A stretch of DNA of 64,000 nucleotides from Herbaspirillum sp. AP02 (GTDB taxonomy: Bacteria > Pseudomonadota > Gammaproteobacteria > Burkholderiales > Burkholderiaceae_D), in the NCBI RefSeq assembly GCF_015767275.1, contig NZ_JADWMY010000006.1:246209-310208 (forward strand). The letters are read 5' to 3'. The notes beneath the pieces were generated by a model. It searched no databases and was not told where the DNA came from. It saw only the letters and a program-made list of their open reading frames with translations. The position numbers and the translations under genes were made by a program. Shown in pieces: positions 45,282 to 58,106 of this stretch. Positions within the stretch are counted from its first letter, which is position 1; each line of letters begins with the position of its first letter.

Positions 45282-46220
45282 TCAGTAGTTCAGCTTGGCA
45301 TCCAGGAAGTTGAGCATGGAGCGGTAGGCCTGGCTGCGCGCATCCGGGTTGCCGCCACTGGTGACGCCTTCGCCACGCTTGCCCACGCCAGCCACGTCCA
45401 TGCGCACGTGTACCGGCAGGCCGGGCGCGTCGAAGTCGTGGTAGGTGTCGGGGTAGAGGCGCAGGGCGATTTCGGTATCGCTACCCTGCATCTTCTGTTC
45501 GATCGCCTCGCAGGCCTGGGGCGGGGTCCAGTCGTCGTTCTCGCCCATCAGGATCAACAGCGGCGCGGCCGGCTTGAAGGCTTCGCCGGACTTGGCATAG
45601 GGGCGGCAGTCGGGATAGAAGGCCACGGCCGCGCGCGGCTGGATCTTGCGCACGGCGACATCGGTTTCCGCCAGGTTGATCGAGGCCAGCAGGGTCGAGG
45701 CGCCGTGCGACCAGCCCAGCAGGGCGACGCGTTTGACATCCACATCCGGCTGGGAGGTGACCCAGTGCATGGCGGCCTGCACATCGTAGCGCCGGTTCAT
45801 GGCGCTGATTTCGCGCTGGGCCACGGTGTCCTGGCAGGTGGAACGGCGGCCACGCGGGGTAAAGCTGTCCGGGAACAGGACGTTGTAGCCGGCGTCGGTC
45901 AGCACCCGCGCCATGGCCAGGTGGCGTGGCGTGAATTCGCCCTTGCCATCACGCACCATGCTGTAGAGGCCGCCGCAACCATGCAGGGCGATCACGGTGG
46001 GATAAGGTCCCTTGCTGTTGAGCGACCTGCGCGCCTTGATCCACACGCCATAGAGCGCGGTGGCCTTGCCGCCCTTGGCATCCACGCTGGTCAGCGAGAC
46101 CCGGCGCGCTTCCAGTGGCGGCGGTGCTGCCGCATTGGGCGCAGCCTGCACGCGTGCGCCGATCAAGGCCAGCGTTGCTGCAATGCAGAACGCAGCTACC
46201 GGTTTTCCCCAGTGTTGCAT
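45282..46220 (-). CDS. Exported dienelactone-hydrolase-like alpha/beta hydrolase
   Basis: A 312-residue protein with a Sec signal peptide (FCIAATLALIGARVQA) and an alpha/beta-hydrolase fold. The oxyanion segment is ALHGCGGLYS, the nucleophile elbow GWSHG near residue 175, the acid in LMGENDDWTPP and the catalytic His in YPDTYHDFD. This is the dienelactone hydrolase branch (COG0412/COG4188 type). Dienelactone hydrolases proper use Cys, so a Ser here points to a general esterase. The substrate is unknown and the product should be periplasmic. Confidence 0.85.
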   Translation of the reverse strand: MQHWGKPVAAFCIAATLALIGARVQAAPNAAAPPPLEARRVSLTSVDAKGGKATALYGVWIKARRSLNSKGPYPTVIALHGCGGLYSMVRDGKGEFTPRHLAMARVLTDAGYNVLFPDSFTPRGRRSTCQDTVAQREISAMNRRYDVQAAMHWVTSQPDVDVKRVALLGWSHGASTLLASINLAETDVAVRKIQPRAAVAFYPDCRPYAKSGEAFKPAAPLLILMGENDDWTPPQACEAIEQKMQGSDTEIALRLYPDTYHDFDAPGLPVHVRMDVAGVGKRGEGVTSGGNPDARSQAYRSMLNFLDAKLNY

Positions 46221-46563
46221 AGTGTGTGATTCCCCGTATCGATGCCGTACCGTCTATTTCCAGGCCCGCCCCATGGCTCGGGAAAATGGTCTCTGAAGCA
46301 ACCTCCTTCAGGGATTGCGACGGTAACGTGTTCTAAATTCGTTCAGCTCTTATTTTACAAAAGTGAAGAGGTCAACGGCGTGGCAAATCGGTTTTTTGCG
46401 CTGCAAAAACCTGATCCTGCACAAACCTCGGGCGTGGCTGTCCATCCTTCGCAACAGCTTGTCGTCTTGCCAAATGACACTTCATCCATCTGTTATCGGC
46501 ATGTAAAGCCTGAACTTGAGACGGGGCGTCTCCCGGCGATGATCGCCCTCCTCATGGCAGGGC
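46221..46563. other. Gene-free gap between the hydrolase and ppc
   Basis: The space must hold the hydrolase promoter (minus strand). An open frame at 46242-46661 on the plus strand is Pro/Arg-rich, has no ribosome binding site and runs into the ppc terminator, so I do not call it. Nothing else is recognisable. Confidence 0.5.
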
Positions 46564-46596
46564 GAAAAAAAGCTGCCCGGTCATCCCGGGCAGCTT
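46564..46596 (-). terminator. Terminator of ppc
   Basis: On the minus strand AAGCTGCCCGG pairs with CCGGGCAGCTT and is followed by T5 or more. It lies about 28 bases after the ppc stop. Confidence 0.88.
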
Positions 46597-46623
46597 GGGG
46601 TGAAGCACTTGATGCAGCCACGC

Positions 46624-49545
<2,922 letters not shown>

Positions 49546-49616
49546 GATCAACGGTTGCTGCGGTTTTCGGGGAGGAAAGTCGTGCGTGTGGATCGGATTG
49601 CCAGTGGTGTGCGTGC

Positions 49617-49622
49617 TAGAAT
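49617..49622 (+). promoter_or_regulatory. Extended -10 promoter candidate for hemC
   Basis: GTGCTAGAAT is a TG-extended -10 box in the ppc-hemC divergent region, 132 bases before the hemC start. No good -35 is seen. Confidence 0.35.
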
Positions 49623-49754
49623 TTGCCTCGTTTTTTATGGTTGCGTTTCATTTCTGAACTGCGTTTTTGATCGTTTTACAGTCTGGATTCGCCGGTCTCC
49701 TGCTTTCCTTGTCTCCTCTGCCGCGGGTGCCACGACTGAATCGGAAAGCCCGTC

Positions 49755-50711
49755 TTGAAAGAATTTCCTCCTTCCAACATCGTCATCGTTTCGCGTGAAA
49801 GCCGCCTTGCCATGTGGCAGGCCGAATACGTGCGGGACCGTCTGGCGGCATTATATCCGCACTGCAGCATCAATATCCTCGGTACCACTACGCGCGGCGA
49901 CCAGATCCTGGATCGCACGCTTTCCAAGGTCGGCGGCAAGGGTCTCTTCGTCAAGGAACTGGAAGTGGCGATGGCCGAGGGCCGCGCCGACCTGGCCGTG
50001 CACTGCCTGAAGGACATGCCGATGGACCTGCCCGAAGGCTTCGAGCTGGCCGCCGTGCTGGAGCGCGAAGACCCGCGCGATGCCTTCGTCTCCAACGACT
50101 ACGCCTCGCTGGACGACCTGCCCGACGGCGCCGTGGTCGGCACCAGCAGCCTGCGTCGCCAGGCCATGATCGCCGCCCGTTATCCGGAACTGGTGGTCAA
50201 GCCGCTGCGCGGCAACCTCGACACCCGCCTGGGCAAGCTCGATCGCGGCGACTATGCCGCCATTATCCTGGCCGTGGCCGGCCTGAACCGGCTGGGCCTG
50301 AAGGCACGCATCCGCGCCTTCCTGGAACCCGAGCAGAGCCTGCCTTCGCCGGGCCAGGGGACGCTGGCCATCGAAATCCCCGAGGGGCGCGACGACATCA
50401 AGCGTCTGCTGGCACCGCTGCATGACGAAGCCGCCGCCGTGGTCTCGGCGGCCGAACGTTCGGTCTCGCGCATCTTCGGTGCCAGTTGCCAGATCCCGCT
50501 AGCGGCCTACGCCACACTGGAGGGCGATCGCCTGCACCTGCGCGCCATGATCGCCACCCCCGACGGCGAACAGGCTGCTGCCGCCGAAGCCGAAGGCAGC
50601 GCCGCCGCGCCGGAAGCGCTGGGCGCCCAGGTCGCCGATCTGCTCAAGGCCCGTGGCGCCGACGCCATCCTGGCCGCCTGCAAGGCCCAGGCCGATGCCG
50701 CTGCCAGCTAA
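49755..50711 (+). CDS. hemC: Hydroxymethylbilane synthase (porphobilinogen deaminase)
   Basis: HemC joins four porphobilinogen units into hydroxymethylbilane for haem and related tetrapyrroles. The 318-residue product shows [12 protein letters not shown] at the N-terminus, [38 protein letters not shown] and the dipyrromethane-cofactor cysteine in [13 protein letters not shown]. It starts with TTG at 49755 (GGAAAG upstream), since no ATG or GTG is available before the conserved N-terminus. Its end overlaps hemD. Confidence 0.96.
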   Translation: MKEFPPSNIVIVSRESRLAMWQAEYVRDRLAALYPHCSINILGTTTRGDQILDRTLSKVGGKGLFVKELEVAMAEGRADLAVHCLKDMPMDLPEGFELAAVLEREDPRDAFVSNDYASLDDLPDGAVVGTSSLRRQAMIAARYPELVVKPLRGNLDTRLGKLDRGDYAAIILAVAGLNRLGLKARIRAFLEPEQSLPSPGQGTLAIEIPEGRDDIKRLLAPLHDEAAAVVSAAERSVSRIFGASCQIPLAAYATLEGDRLHLRAMIATPDGEQAAAAEAEGSAAAPEALGAQVADLLKARGADAILAACKAQADAAAS

Positions 50712-51492
50712 GCCGGTCACAGGCTTGCCGGTGGTGGTCACGCGACCCCAGCAGCAGGCACTGGCCTTCGCCGATGACGTGCGGCAGATGGGGCGGGTCG
50801 CGGTGGTGTTCCCGCTACTGCAGATTGCGCCGGTCGAAGATGCCGCCACCCTGCGGGCCACGCTGTCGCGCCTGCAGGAGTTTGCGCTGGTGGTCTTCGT
50901 CAGTCCCAATGCCATCGATGCCGCATTCGCGCACCTGGATGGCTGGCCGGGTGAACTGCCCATCGGCATTGTCGGCGAGGGCAGCCGGCTGGCCTTGTGC
51001 GCCCATGGCGTGCAGGCGGACAATGCCACCCTCTACGGCCCGCAGCGGGCCGACAAGATGGATTCGGAAGAATTGCTGAAATCCCTCCCTTTGGAACAAT
51101 TGCGCGGTCGTCGAGCTCTGATCGTGCGCGGCCAGAGCGGTCGGGACTTCCTGAGTGAAGCATTGCAACAACACGGCGTGCAGGTCGAGCACCTGACCGC
51201 CTACCGCCGTCTGGCCCCGGTGCTGGATGCGCAAACGCGCCCGCAGCTGCTGGATTTGCTGGATGGTGGGGCCGACTGGGTGATCACCAGTTCGGAGGCC
51301 TTGCGCAATTTGCTGGACTTGGCAAGACTAGCCGGGGGCGAGGAACGTGTGGTAAAACTGCAACGACAGCGTATCTTTGTCTCGCACCACAGGATCGCCG
51401 AGAACGCACGGGAGCAGGGCTTCCTGCGGGTGATCCAGACCGGTTCAGGCGATGAGCGCCTGCTTGCTGCCCTTGCTGCCCCTGCTACTTGA
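50695..51492 (+). CDS. hemD: Uroporphyrinogen-III synthase
   Basis: HemD closes hydroxymethylbilane to uroporphyrinogen III. The 265-residue product has the poorly conserved but recognisable layout of the family: [21 protein letters not shown] at the N-terminus, [40 protein letters not shown], and [15 protein letters not shown] chose the ATG at 50695, 17 bases inside the hemC end, over one at 50653. It sits in the standard hemCDXY order. Confidence 0.92.
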   Translation: MPLPAKPVTGLPVVVTRPQQQALAFADDVRQMGRVAVVFPLLQIAPVEDAATLRATLSRLQEFALVVFVSPNAIDAAFAHLDGWPGELPIGIVGEGSRLALCAHGVQADNATLYGPQRADKMDSEELLKSLPLEQLRGRRALIVRGQSGRDFLSEALQQHGVQVEHLTAYRRLAPVLDAQTRPQLLDLLDGGADWVITSSEALRNLLDLARLAGGEERVVKLQRQRIFVSHHRIAENAREQGFLRVIQTGSGDERLLAALAAPAT

Positions 51493-51514
51493 GTGGCCGC
51501 GTAATTTGCCGCGT

Positions 51515-51520
51515 TACAAT
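51515..51520 (+). promoter_or_regulatory. -10 element placed for leaderless hemX transcription
   Basis: TACAAT ends exactly 7 bases before the hemX ATG, the same spacing as the surE element. A TTGAGT at 51489-51494 is the best -35 but is 20 bases away. No ribosome binding site precedes hemX. Confidence 0.4.
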
Positions 51521-51527
51521 CCAGCCC

Positions 51528-52736
51528 ATGAACGAACAGCAATCCACTCCCCAATTGCCGGAGCCCCAGCCGCAAGCCAGCCAGAGCGCTGGCACGGCCG
51601 CCTCGCAGGCCTCCTACACCTTTACCGCGCCGGACGGTACCGCCGTGATCCGCCGCCGCCAGCGGGCGCAGACCGTCGTGCTGCTGCTGGTCATCGCCGG
51701 CCTGGGCGCGCAATGGTGGGTCTCGCATTCCGAGCTGCGCGACCTGCGCAGCGAAGTGGCGCAGCGCCTGCAGAGCGGCGACAACAGCAGCAATGAGCTC
51801 AAGGGCGTATTGAAGAGCGTGCAGGAAAGTACCAAGGAACTGCAATCCAAGGTCAGCGTGCTCGACAGCAAGCAGGCCGAATCCCAGAGCCAGCAACTGG
51901 CCCTGGAGCAGATGTACCAGGACCTCAACAAGAACCGCGACGACTGGGCGCTCTCCGAGATCGAGGAAGTGCTCTCCACCGCCGATCAGCAGCTGGAACT
52001 GGCCGGCAACGTCCAGGGCGCCCTGATCGCCCTGCAGAATGCCGACAAGAGCCTGTCGCGCTCGGACAAGGCGCAGTTCATCGCCATCCGCCGCGCCATC
52101 GCGCGCGACATCGAACGTCTGAAGGCACTGCCGACGGTGGATATCGCCGGCATCGCCGTGCGTCTGGACAGCGCCATCGGCCAGATCGACAACATGCCGC
52201 TGCTGGTGGACGAGCGTCCGGTGGAATCGGCCACCGAACCCCGGCCGCAGCGCGTGAGCCCGGCACCGGCCCCGGTCGCCAAGGGCAATGCTGCGCATTC
52301 CAAGACCAACACCAAGGCCGAAGCCGCACCGGCCGAAGCCTCCGCCTGGTCGCAATGGCTGGCAGGCGCCCGCGAAACCTGGCAGAGCATGAGCACCGAG
52401 ATGTGGGCCGAGCTGCGCCAGCTGGTGCGCATCCGCGAAGTGCAGACGCCCGAGGCGATCCTGCTCTCGCCCGGTCAGGCCTATTTCGTTCGCGAAAACC
52501 TCAAGCTGCGCCTCTTGAATGCCCGCCTGGCGCTGCTCTCGCGCAACGAGTTCGCCTTCCGCAACGATCTGGCCTCGGCCCAGGACACCATTGCCAAGTA
52601 CTACGACACCCGCGCCAAGCAGGTCCAGACCACCCAGGCATTGTTGAAGCAGGTGCAGGGCAGCAACCTGTCCATCCAGTTGCCCACGCTGGCGGAAAGC
52701 CTCAATGCGGTGCGCAACTACAAGGCCCGTCCCTGA
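51528..52736 (+). CDS. hemX: HemX-like uroporphyrinogen-III methyltransferase-family membrane protein
   Basis: A 402-residue inner-membrane protein with a Gln/Pro/Ala-rich cytoplasmic N-terminus, one membrane segment near residues 48-65 (QTVVLLLVIAGLGAQWW), and a large periplasmic region. That region contains a coiled coil (LRSEVAQRLQSGDNSSNEL) and a helical domain (LSEIEEVLSTADQQLELAG). This is the HemX family (pfam04375), named as a uroporphyrinogen methyltransferase but lacking methyltransferase motifs; its role is unproven. It lies between hemD and hemY. Confidence 0.9.
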   Translation: MNEQQSTPQLPEPQPQASQSAGTAASQASYTFTAPDGTAVIRRRQRAQTVVLLLVIAGLGAQWWVSHSELRDLRSEVAQRLQSGDNSSNELKGVLKSVQESTKELQSKVSVLDSKQAESQSQQLALEQMYQDLNKNRDDWALSEIEEVLSTADQQLELAGNVQGALIALQNADKSLSRSDKAQFIAIRRAIARDIERLKALPTVDIAGIAVRLDSAIGQIDNMPLLVDERPVESATEPRPQRVSPAPAPVAKGNAAHSKTNTKAEAAPAEASAWSQWLAGARETWQSMSTEMWAELRQLVRIREVQTPEAILLSPGQAYFVRENLKLRLLNARLALLSRNEFAFRNDLASAQDTIAKYYDTRAKQVQTTQALLKQVQGSNLSIQLPTLAESLNAVRNYKARP

Positions 52737-52756
52737 GCCGCTGACGGAAACCTGAT

Positions 52757-53956
52757 ATGAAAATACTGCTCTGGCTCCTGACCCTCTTCGCGTCCGCCAT
52801 CGGCCTGGCCGTGCTGGCACGCTTCAACCCCGGCAATGTGGTGCTGTTCTATCCGCCGTACCGCATCGACCTGTCCCTGAACTTCTTCATCTTTGCGGTG
52901 CTGGCGCTGTTCCTGGCGATCTACGTGGTCATTCGCGCCGTACGCCTGACGCAGAAGCTGCCCGGCCGCGTGATCGCCTATCGCCGTGCCAAGCGCGAGA
53001 ACGAAAGCAACAAGGCTCTGCGCGATGCGCTCAAGGCCTATTTCGAAGGTCGCTTCGGTCAGGCTGAAAAGTCGGCCACCCGTGCCTCCGACCTGGCCGA
53101 CAACGCCGGCATCGCGGCCCTGATCGCCGCCCGCGCCGCGCATCGCATGCGCCAGGGCGAACGCCGCGACATCTGGCTGGCCAGCACCGAGGTCGATCCC
53201 ACCCTGAAGGCGGCGCGTCTGATGACCGCGCTCGAACTGCAGGTGGATGAACACCACTTCAAGCAGGCACTGGAGACGGTGGAAGAATTGAACGCCAACG
53301 GCACGCGCCACATCCAGGCGCTGCAGTGGGCGCTCAAGGCCAACCAGCAGGCCAAGAACTGGCCCGAGGTGTTGCGCCTGCTGCAGACCCTGGACAAGCG
53401 CAATGCCCTGCATCCGGCCCTCTCCAATCGCCTGCGCGAGATGTCCTACGACGCCTTGCTGTCGGACAGGGTGCATGATGCCGAGTCGATCCGCCTGCTC
53501 TGGAACGGTGTTCCCGGGACCGACAAGCTCAAGCCCTACATCGCCGTGCGCGCCGCCCAGGCCTTCTCCAGCCGTGGCCTGCACGACGAAGCACGCAGTC
53601 TGCTGGAGCGCGCCCTGGCGGCCGACTGGGATATCCGCCTGTTGCGTGCCTACCGCGATTCGACGGCCGAGGCCGGGTCCCCGGCGCTGCTGTCGCAGAT
53701 CGAGCATTGCGAATCCTGGCTGTCCCGCAATCCCACCGACGCCGAACTGGCCCTGACCCTGGGCATGTTCTGCCTGCGCCAGAAGCTGTGGGGCAAGGCC
53801 CAGCGCCATCTGGAGCAAGCCCTGTCGGATGCCATCGAGCCGCGTACCGTGCGCGAATCCCATCTGGCGCTGGCGCAGCTGCATGAAGCACTGGACCAGC
53901 CGGATCAGGCCGCCGCCCACTACAAGCAATGCGCCCTGGCCACGGCCATCCGTTGA
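52757..53956 (+). CDS. hemY: HemY, haem-biosynthesis-associated TPR membrane protein
   Basis: A 399-residue protein with two N-terminal membrane helices (ILLWLLTLFASAIGLAVLA and FFIFAVLALFLAIYVVI) that form the HemY_N domain (pfam07219), followed by tetratricopeptide repeats. This is the proteobacterial HemY, distinct from the Gram-positive oxidase of the same name. It is thought to coordinate late haem enzymes, but its chemistry is not known. It follows hemX by 20 bases; a terminator follows. Confidence 0.92.
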   Translation: MKILLWLLTLFASAIGLAVLARFNPGNVVLFYPPYRIDLSLNFFIFAVLALFLAIYVVIRAVRLTQKLPGRVIAYRRAKRENESNKALRDALKAYFEGRFGQAEKSATRASDLADNAGIAALIAARAAHRMRQGERRDIWLASTEVDPTLKAARLMTALELQVDEHHFKQALETVEELNANGTRHIQALQWALKANQQAKNWPEVLRLLQTLDKRNALHPALSNRLREMSYDALLSDRVHDAESIRLLWNGVPGTDKLKPYIAVRAAQAFSSRGLHDEARSLLERALAADWDIRLLRAYRDSTAEAGSPALLSQIEHCESWLSRNPTDAELALTLGMFCLRQKLWGKAQRHLEQALSDAIEPRTVRESHLALAQLHEALDQPDQAAAHYKQCALATAIR

Positions 53957-53979
53957 ACTTGTTGCAGGCAGGAATGACC

Positions 53980-54014
53980 AAGGCGGAAGCGGCGCAAGCC
54001 CTTCCGCCTTTTTT
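53980..54014 (+). terminator. Terminator of the hem operon
   Basis: AAGGCGGAAG pairs with CTTCCGCCTT, with an inner GGC/GCC stem around GCAA, and is followed by T4 or more. Confidence 0.85.
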
Positions 54015-54079
54015 GCGGGCGGCTGTCATGTTGGCGTAAGTTGCAGCCGCCAAGATGCAGACCCAAGTCCGATTGCCGC

Positions 54080-54085
54080 TATAAT
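54080..54085 (+). promoter_or_regulatory. -10 box of ppa
   Basis: A consensus TATAAT lies 77 bases before the ppa start codon, directly after the hem terminator. No clear -35 is seen at 16-18 bases. Confidence 0.45.
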
Positions 54086-54162
54086 TGCGGCTTTCCGCGA
54101 TCAGGCCCGCCGTACCGCCTGCGCGAAAAAGCTTTCTGTTTTCTTTCCCTAGTGAGAATCCC

Positions 54163-54696
54163 ATGAGCCTGAACAACGTCCCCGCCGGCCGCGACCTGCC
54201 CAATGACTTCAACGTGATCATCGAGATCCCGATGAACGCCGATCCGATCAAGTACGAAGTGGACAAGGACACCGGCGCCATCTTCGTCGACCGCTTCATG
54301 GGCACCGCCATGCACTACCCGTGCAACTACGGCTACATCCCCCAGACCCTGTCGCAGGATGGTGACCCGGTGGACGTGCTGGTGATCACCCCGTTCCCGC
54401 TGTTCCCGGGCGTGGTGGTGCGTTGCCGCCCGATCGGCGTGCTCAAGATGGCCGACGAGTCCGGCATCGATGCCAAGCTGCTGGCCGTGCCGGTCGACAA
54501 GATCCTGCCGATCTACACCCACTGGCAAAAGCCGGAAGACCTGAATGAACTGCGCCTGAACCAGATCAAGCACTTCTTCGAACACTACAAGGACCTGGAA
54601 AAGGGCAAGTGGGTCAAGGTCGAAGGCTGGGAAGGCCCGGATGCCGCCCGCGCCGAAATCCTGGCTGGCGTGGAAGCTTACAAGAACGCCAAGTAA
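54163..54696 (+). CDS. ppa: Inorganic pyrophosphatase
   Basis: Ppa hydrolyses pyrophosphate and drives biosynthetic reactions. The 177-residue product is the family I (soluble, hexameric) form: [19 protein letters not shown], the signature [10 protein letters not shown] with the metal-binding Asp residues, and a C-terminal [15 protein letters not shown] segment [17 protein letters not shown] chose the ATG at 54163 over an upstream in-frame start at 54085. Confidence 0.98.
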   Translation: MSLNNVPAGRDLPNDFNVIIEIPMNADPIKYEVDKDTGAIFVDRFMGTAMHYPCNYGYIPQTLSQDGDPVDVLVITPFPLFPGVVVRCRPIGVLKMADESGIDAKLLAVPVDKILPIYTHWQKPEDLNELRLNQIKHFFEHYKDLEKGKWVKVEGWEGPDAARAEILAGVEAYKNAK

Positions 54697-54709
54697 TCCT
54701 GACGTCGCA

Positions 54710-54759
54710 CCAAGAAAAATCGCCCGACAGGTTTGCGCCTGTCGGGCGATTTTTCTTGG
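54710..54759. terminator. Bidirectional terminator between ppa and prfC
   Basis: A perfect 22-base-pair stem (CCAAGAAAAATCGCCCGACAGG with its complement shared over both arms) closes a six-base loop. A5 and T5 tracts within the arms make it work for both convergent genes. Confidence 0.93.
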
Positions 54760-54805
54760 ATGACGCCTGGGCCGACATCTTGGCCGGCCACGCAGTGCGG
54801 GCGGA

Positions 54806-56494
54806 TCAGTCCAGCTTGGCGGCGTGCTCGCGGGTAGCGTGGAAGGTGACTTCCGGCCAGCGTTCCTGGGTCAGGCGCAGATTCACGCCCGAGCTGGCCA
54901 GATAGGCCAGGTTGCCAGCGGCGTCGATGGCCAGGTTGGCGCCGGCCGAGGAGCGTTCGAAATCGGCCAGCTTCTTCTTGTCCTCACAGGTGACCCAGCG
55001 TGCGCTGCTGATGCTGGTCCCTTCGAAGACGGCATCCACGCCGTATTCGTTGAGCAGGCGGCTGGCCACCACTTCGAACTGCAGCACGCCCACCGCGCCC
55101 AGGATCAGGTCGCTGCCGGTGACGGGCTTAAAGACCTGCACCGCGCCTTCTTCACCCAGCTGCTGCAGGCCCTTGTGCAATTGCTTGATCTTGAGCGGAT
55201 TGCGGATGCGCGCCACGCGGAAGAAGTCCGGGGCGAAGTAGGGGATGCCGGTGAACTGCAGCATCTCGCCTTCGGAGAAGCTGTCGCCGATCTGCATGTT
55301 GCCGTGGTTGGGCAGGCCGATGATGTCGCCGGCGTAGGCTTCTTCCACCTGCTCGCGGCTGGAGGCCATGAAGGTCACCACCGAAGACACCTTGATGTCG
55401 CGGTTCAGCCGCAGGTGCTTCAACTTCATGCCGCGCTCGAAGCGGCCCGAGCACACGCGCAGGAAGGCGATGCGATCGCGGTGCGCCGGGTCCATGTTGG
55501 CCTGGATCTTGAAGACGAAACCGGAGAAGGGCTCCTCGGTCGGCGTGACCGCGCGCACCGTGGCGTCGCGGCTGCCCGGACCGGGCGCCCAGTCCAGCAG
55601 CGCGTCGAGGATTTCGCGCACGCCAAAGTTGTTGATGGCCGAGCCGAAGAACACCGGGGTCTGCACGCCGGCCAGGAAGTCGTCCAGGTTGAAGGGATGC
55701 GAGGCGCCATGCACCAGCTCCACTTCCATCTTCAGTTGTTCGATCTCCAAGGGGAACATCTCTGCCAGCTTGGGGTTGTCGATACCCTTGATGATTTCCA
55801 CATTGCCGTTGGCGCGTTCCTCGCCGGCCTTGAAGAGCATGATCTCGTCGCGCAGCAGGTGATACACGCCACGGAAGTTCTTGCCCATGCCGATCGGCCA
55901 GGTCACCGGCGCGCACTGGATCTTGAGCACCGACTCCAGCTCATCGAGCAGCTCCAGCGAATCGCGGGTTTCGCGGTCCAGCTTGTTCATGAAGGTGATG
56001 ATGGGCGTATTGCGCATGCGGCAGACGTTCAACAGCTTGATGGTCTGTTCTTCCACGCCCTTGGCGGCGTCGATCACCATCAGCGCCGAGTCCACAGCGG
56101 TGAGCACGCGGTAGGTATCTTCGGAGAAGTCCTGGTGGCCCGGGGTGTCAAGCAGGTTGACCACGTGGTCGCGGTACTCGAACTGCATCACCGAGCTGGC
56201 CACCGAGATGCCGCGCTGCTTTTCGATTTCCATCCAGTCCGAGGTCGCATGACGGCCGCTCTTGCGGGCCTTCACGGTACCGGCCAGCTGGATCGCACCC
56301 GAGAACAGCAGCAGCTTTTCGGTCAGCGTGGTCTTGCCGGCGTCAGGGTGGGAAATGATGCCGAAGGTACGGCGGCGCTTCACTTCGCGCGCGATCAGGT
56401 CGGACGAGACCTTGCGTTGGCCGCTGGCGGTGTCGGAGGCGTCGTCGGCAGCGCTGCTGGCGACATCGGGGAGTGCGTTGCTGGGTTCTTGCAT
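54806..56494 (-). CDS. prfC: Peptide chain release factor 3
   Basis: RF3 is the translational GTPase that recycles RF1 and RF2 after peptide release. The 562-residue product has G1 [15 protein letters not shown]2 [13 protein letters not shown]3 [15 protein letters not shown]4 NKLDRET, and the PrfC C-terminal domain with GVLQFEVV. About 25 extra residues precede the family core ([16 protein letters not shown]). A TATAAT on the minus strand (56533-56538) lies 39 bases upstream. Confidence 0.97.
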   Translation of the reverse strand: MQEPSNALPDVASSAADDASDTASGQRKVSSDLIAREVKRRRTFGIISHPDAGKTTLTEKLLLFSGAIQLAGTVKARKSGRHATSDWMEIEKQRGISVASSVMQFEYRDHVVNLLDTPGHQDFSEDTYRVLTAVDSALMVIDAAKGVEEQTIKLLNVCRMRNTPIITFMNKLDRETRDSLELLDELESVLKIQCAPVTWPIGMGKNFRGVYHLLRDEIMLFKAGEERANGNVEIIKGIDNPKLAEMFPLEIEQLKMEVELVHGASHPFNLDDFLAGVQTPVFFGSAINNFGVREILDALLDWAPGPGSRDATVRAVTPTEEPFSGFVFKIQANMDPAHRDRIAFLRVCSGRFERGMKLKHLRLNRDIKVSSVVTFMASSREQVEEAYAGDIIGLPNHGNMQIGDSFSEGEMLQFTGIPYFAPDFFRVARIRNPLKIKQLHKGLQQLGEEGAVQVFKPVTGSDLILGAVGVLQFEVVASRLLNEYGVDAVFEGTSISSARWVTCEDKKKLADFERSSAGANLAIDAAGNLAYLASSGVNLRLTQERWPEVTFHATREHAAKLD

Positions 56495-56532
56495 GGCGGT
56501 TCGCCTGTTTGGAAAGCTCTGGAGAACCCGAG

Positions 56533-56538
56533 ATTATA
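56533..56538 (-). promoter_or_regulatory. -10 box of prfC
   Basis: The minus strand reads TATAAT, a perfect -10, 39 bases from the prfC start codon. The -35 region is GC-rich and does not match the consensus. Confidence 0.4.
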
Positions 56539-56624
56539 ACTGAAGCGGCCCGCGCTCCCGCATGTTTGCCGGATGGCAAGCTCTGCCGGGGCGGGGCCGG
56601 GCGAGGAGGGCGCTGGAACCGTCC

Positions 56625-58106
56625 TCAGGTGCGCTCGTCACGGCGCTCTTCGCGCCGTGGATGCTGCTCGCGTTGCTGCTCCCTTTGTTGTTGCTGCCGC
56701 GCCTGCTGCTGAGCCTGCTGGCGTTGTGCCTGTTCCTGATGCTGGCGGGCCTGCTCCCGACCTTGTTCCGCCTGGCGCTGCTGCTCATGCTGCTGGTTCT
56801 GCATCTGCTGCTGGCGCATCTGCTGTTCACGCTGTTGCTGCTGCAATTGCCGTTGCTGCATCTGTTGCTGATGCTGCAGTTGCTGCTGCGTCCCTTGCTG
56901 GCGTTGCTGCCATTGCCGCTCCTGCGCCTGCTGCTGCTGACGTTGCTCCCGGGCTTGTTGCTCGCGCTGATCCTGTTGCTGGCGGATCATCTGTTCGCGC
57001 TGGCGTTGCTGCTCATTGGCCTGCTGCTCACGCTGGTGCTGCTGCTCCACTGCCTGGCGCTGACGCAACTGGTCTTGCTGGGCCAGGCGCTGCTGGACAT
57101 TATCGGCCACCGGTTGCGGGCGCGGCTGGGCGCCCGCAACCGGGCGATCGCGCCACGATGGCGCGGCCTGTGCCTGTGCCGGTCCAGGCGGCGGGGTCAG
57201 GGTGGGCGCCGGTTGTCGGGCGTAACGGCCGCCGCCGCCATAGCGCGCATCGTGATGCCAGACCACCGGCCGCTGGTTGACCGTCACGTTATTGACCACC
57301 CTGGTGTTGTTGATGTTGGTGACATTGTTCACGTTGGTGACATTGTTGATGCGGGTCTGGCTCACCATCACCTGCCGCTGCCGCCAGTCCGGACGGGCAT
57401 CGCCGAACACCGCACTCATCACGCCGATACCGGCGCCAAAGCTGATGCTGGCCGAGAAACCCGATGCATAGCTGGGCGGGCGATAGCGCGGCGGCGGCGC
57501 CCACACCACCGGTGGTGCGGACGGCCACCACCAGTCGCCATACACCACCACCGGGTTGTAATAGGGCACATAGACCACCTGCGGATTGACCGGCACGATC
57601 TCGATCATTTCATCCTGCACGACCACGCGCTGCTGCGGACTGGATTCCAGCGTACCGGCGATGCGCGCCCGCTCGCGCAGGTTCTGCACGGTGTCCATTA
57701 CCGACGCCTGCTGGCCAAGGAAGGCCTGGCCCATCTGCTGGGTCCAGTCCAATCGGTCGTTGAGCATGGCCAGTACCGAGGGAAATTGCACCAGCGCCTT
57801 CACGCTCGGGTCCCAGGGCATGGGCGCCACCGCGCGGGCCAGGCCGTCGCCCTGAAGGCCCGGGCGGGCTTCCACGAAACGCTGTGCCTGGACCACTTCG
57901 AGCGGATAGGTCGCAGCCATCAGCACCTGTGCCAGCAGCGAATCGGGATAGAGCGCTACCGGTGCCAGCATCTGGTCCAGCTGTTGCTGGGTATAGACCG
58001 GCGGGGCAGGTGGGACAGCGGGGTAGGCACTTTGCGCCTGGGCCGGCAGGCCGGAGACCAGCGAAAACAGCAGGCAGGCGGCCCAGGACAGGGATTTCTT
58101 GTTCAC
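56625..58106 (-). CDS. DUF3300 exported protein with long Gln-rich tail
   Basis: A 493-residue exported protein. It has a signal peptide (LSWAACLLFSLVSGLPAQAQS) and a DUF3300 domain (about residues 30-230: LDQMLAPVALYPDSLLAQVLMAATYPLEV, EMIEIVPVNPQVVYVPYYNP). An Asn/Val-rich linker (INNVTNVNNVTNINNTRVV) precedes about 170 residues composed mainly of Gln and Arg. The start is GTG at 58106 with AAGGAG seven bases upstream; a frame reaching 58196 has no such site. Function of DUF3300 is unknown; the tail is probably a charged coiled coil or disordered. Confidence 0.85.
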   Translation of the reverse strand: MNKKSLSWAACLLFSLVSGLPAQAQSAYPAVPPAPPVYTQQQLDQMLAPVALYPDSLLAQVLMAATYPLEVVQAQRFVEARPGLQGDGLARAVAPMPWDPSVKALVQFPSVLAMLNDRLDWTQQMGQAFLGQQASVMDTVQNLRERARIAGTLESSPQQRVVVQDEMIEIVPVNPQVVYVPYYNPVVVYGDWWWPSAPPVVWAPPPRYRPPSYASGFSASISFGAGIGVMSAVFGDARPDWRQRQVMVSQTRINNVTNVNNVTNINNTRVVNNVTVNQRPVVWHHDARYGGGGRYARQPAPTLTPPPGPAQAQAAPSWRDRPVAGAQPRPQPVADNVQQRLAQQDQLRQRQAVEQQHQREQQANEQQRQREQMIRQQQDQREQQAREQRQQQQAQERQWQQRQQGTQQQLQHQQQMQQRQLQQQQREQQMRQQQMQNQQHEQQRQAEQGREQARQHQEQAQRQQAQQQARQQQQREQQREQHPRREERRDERT

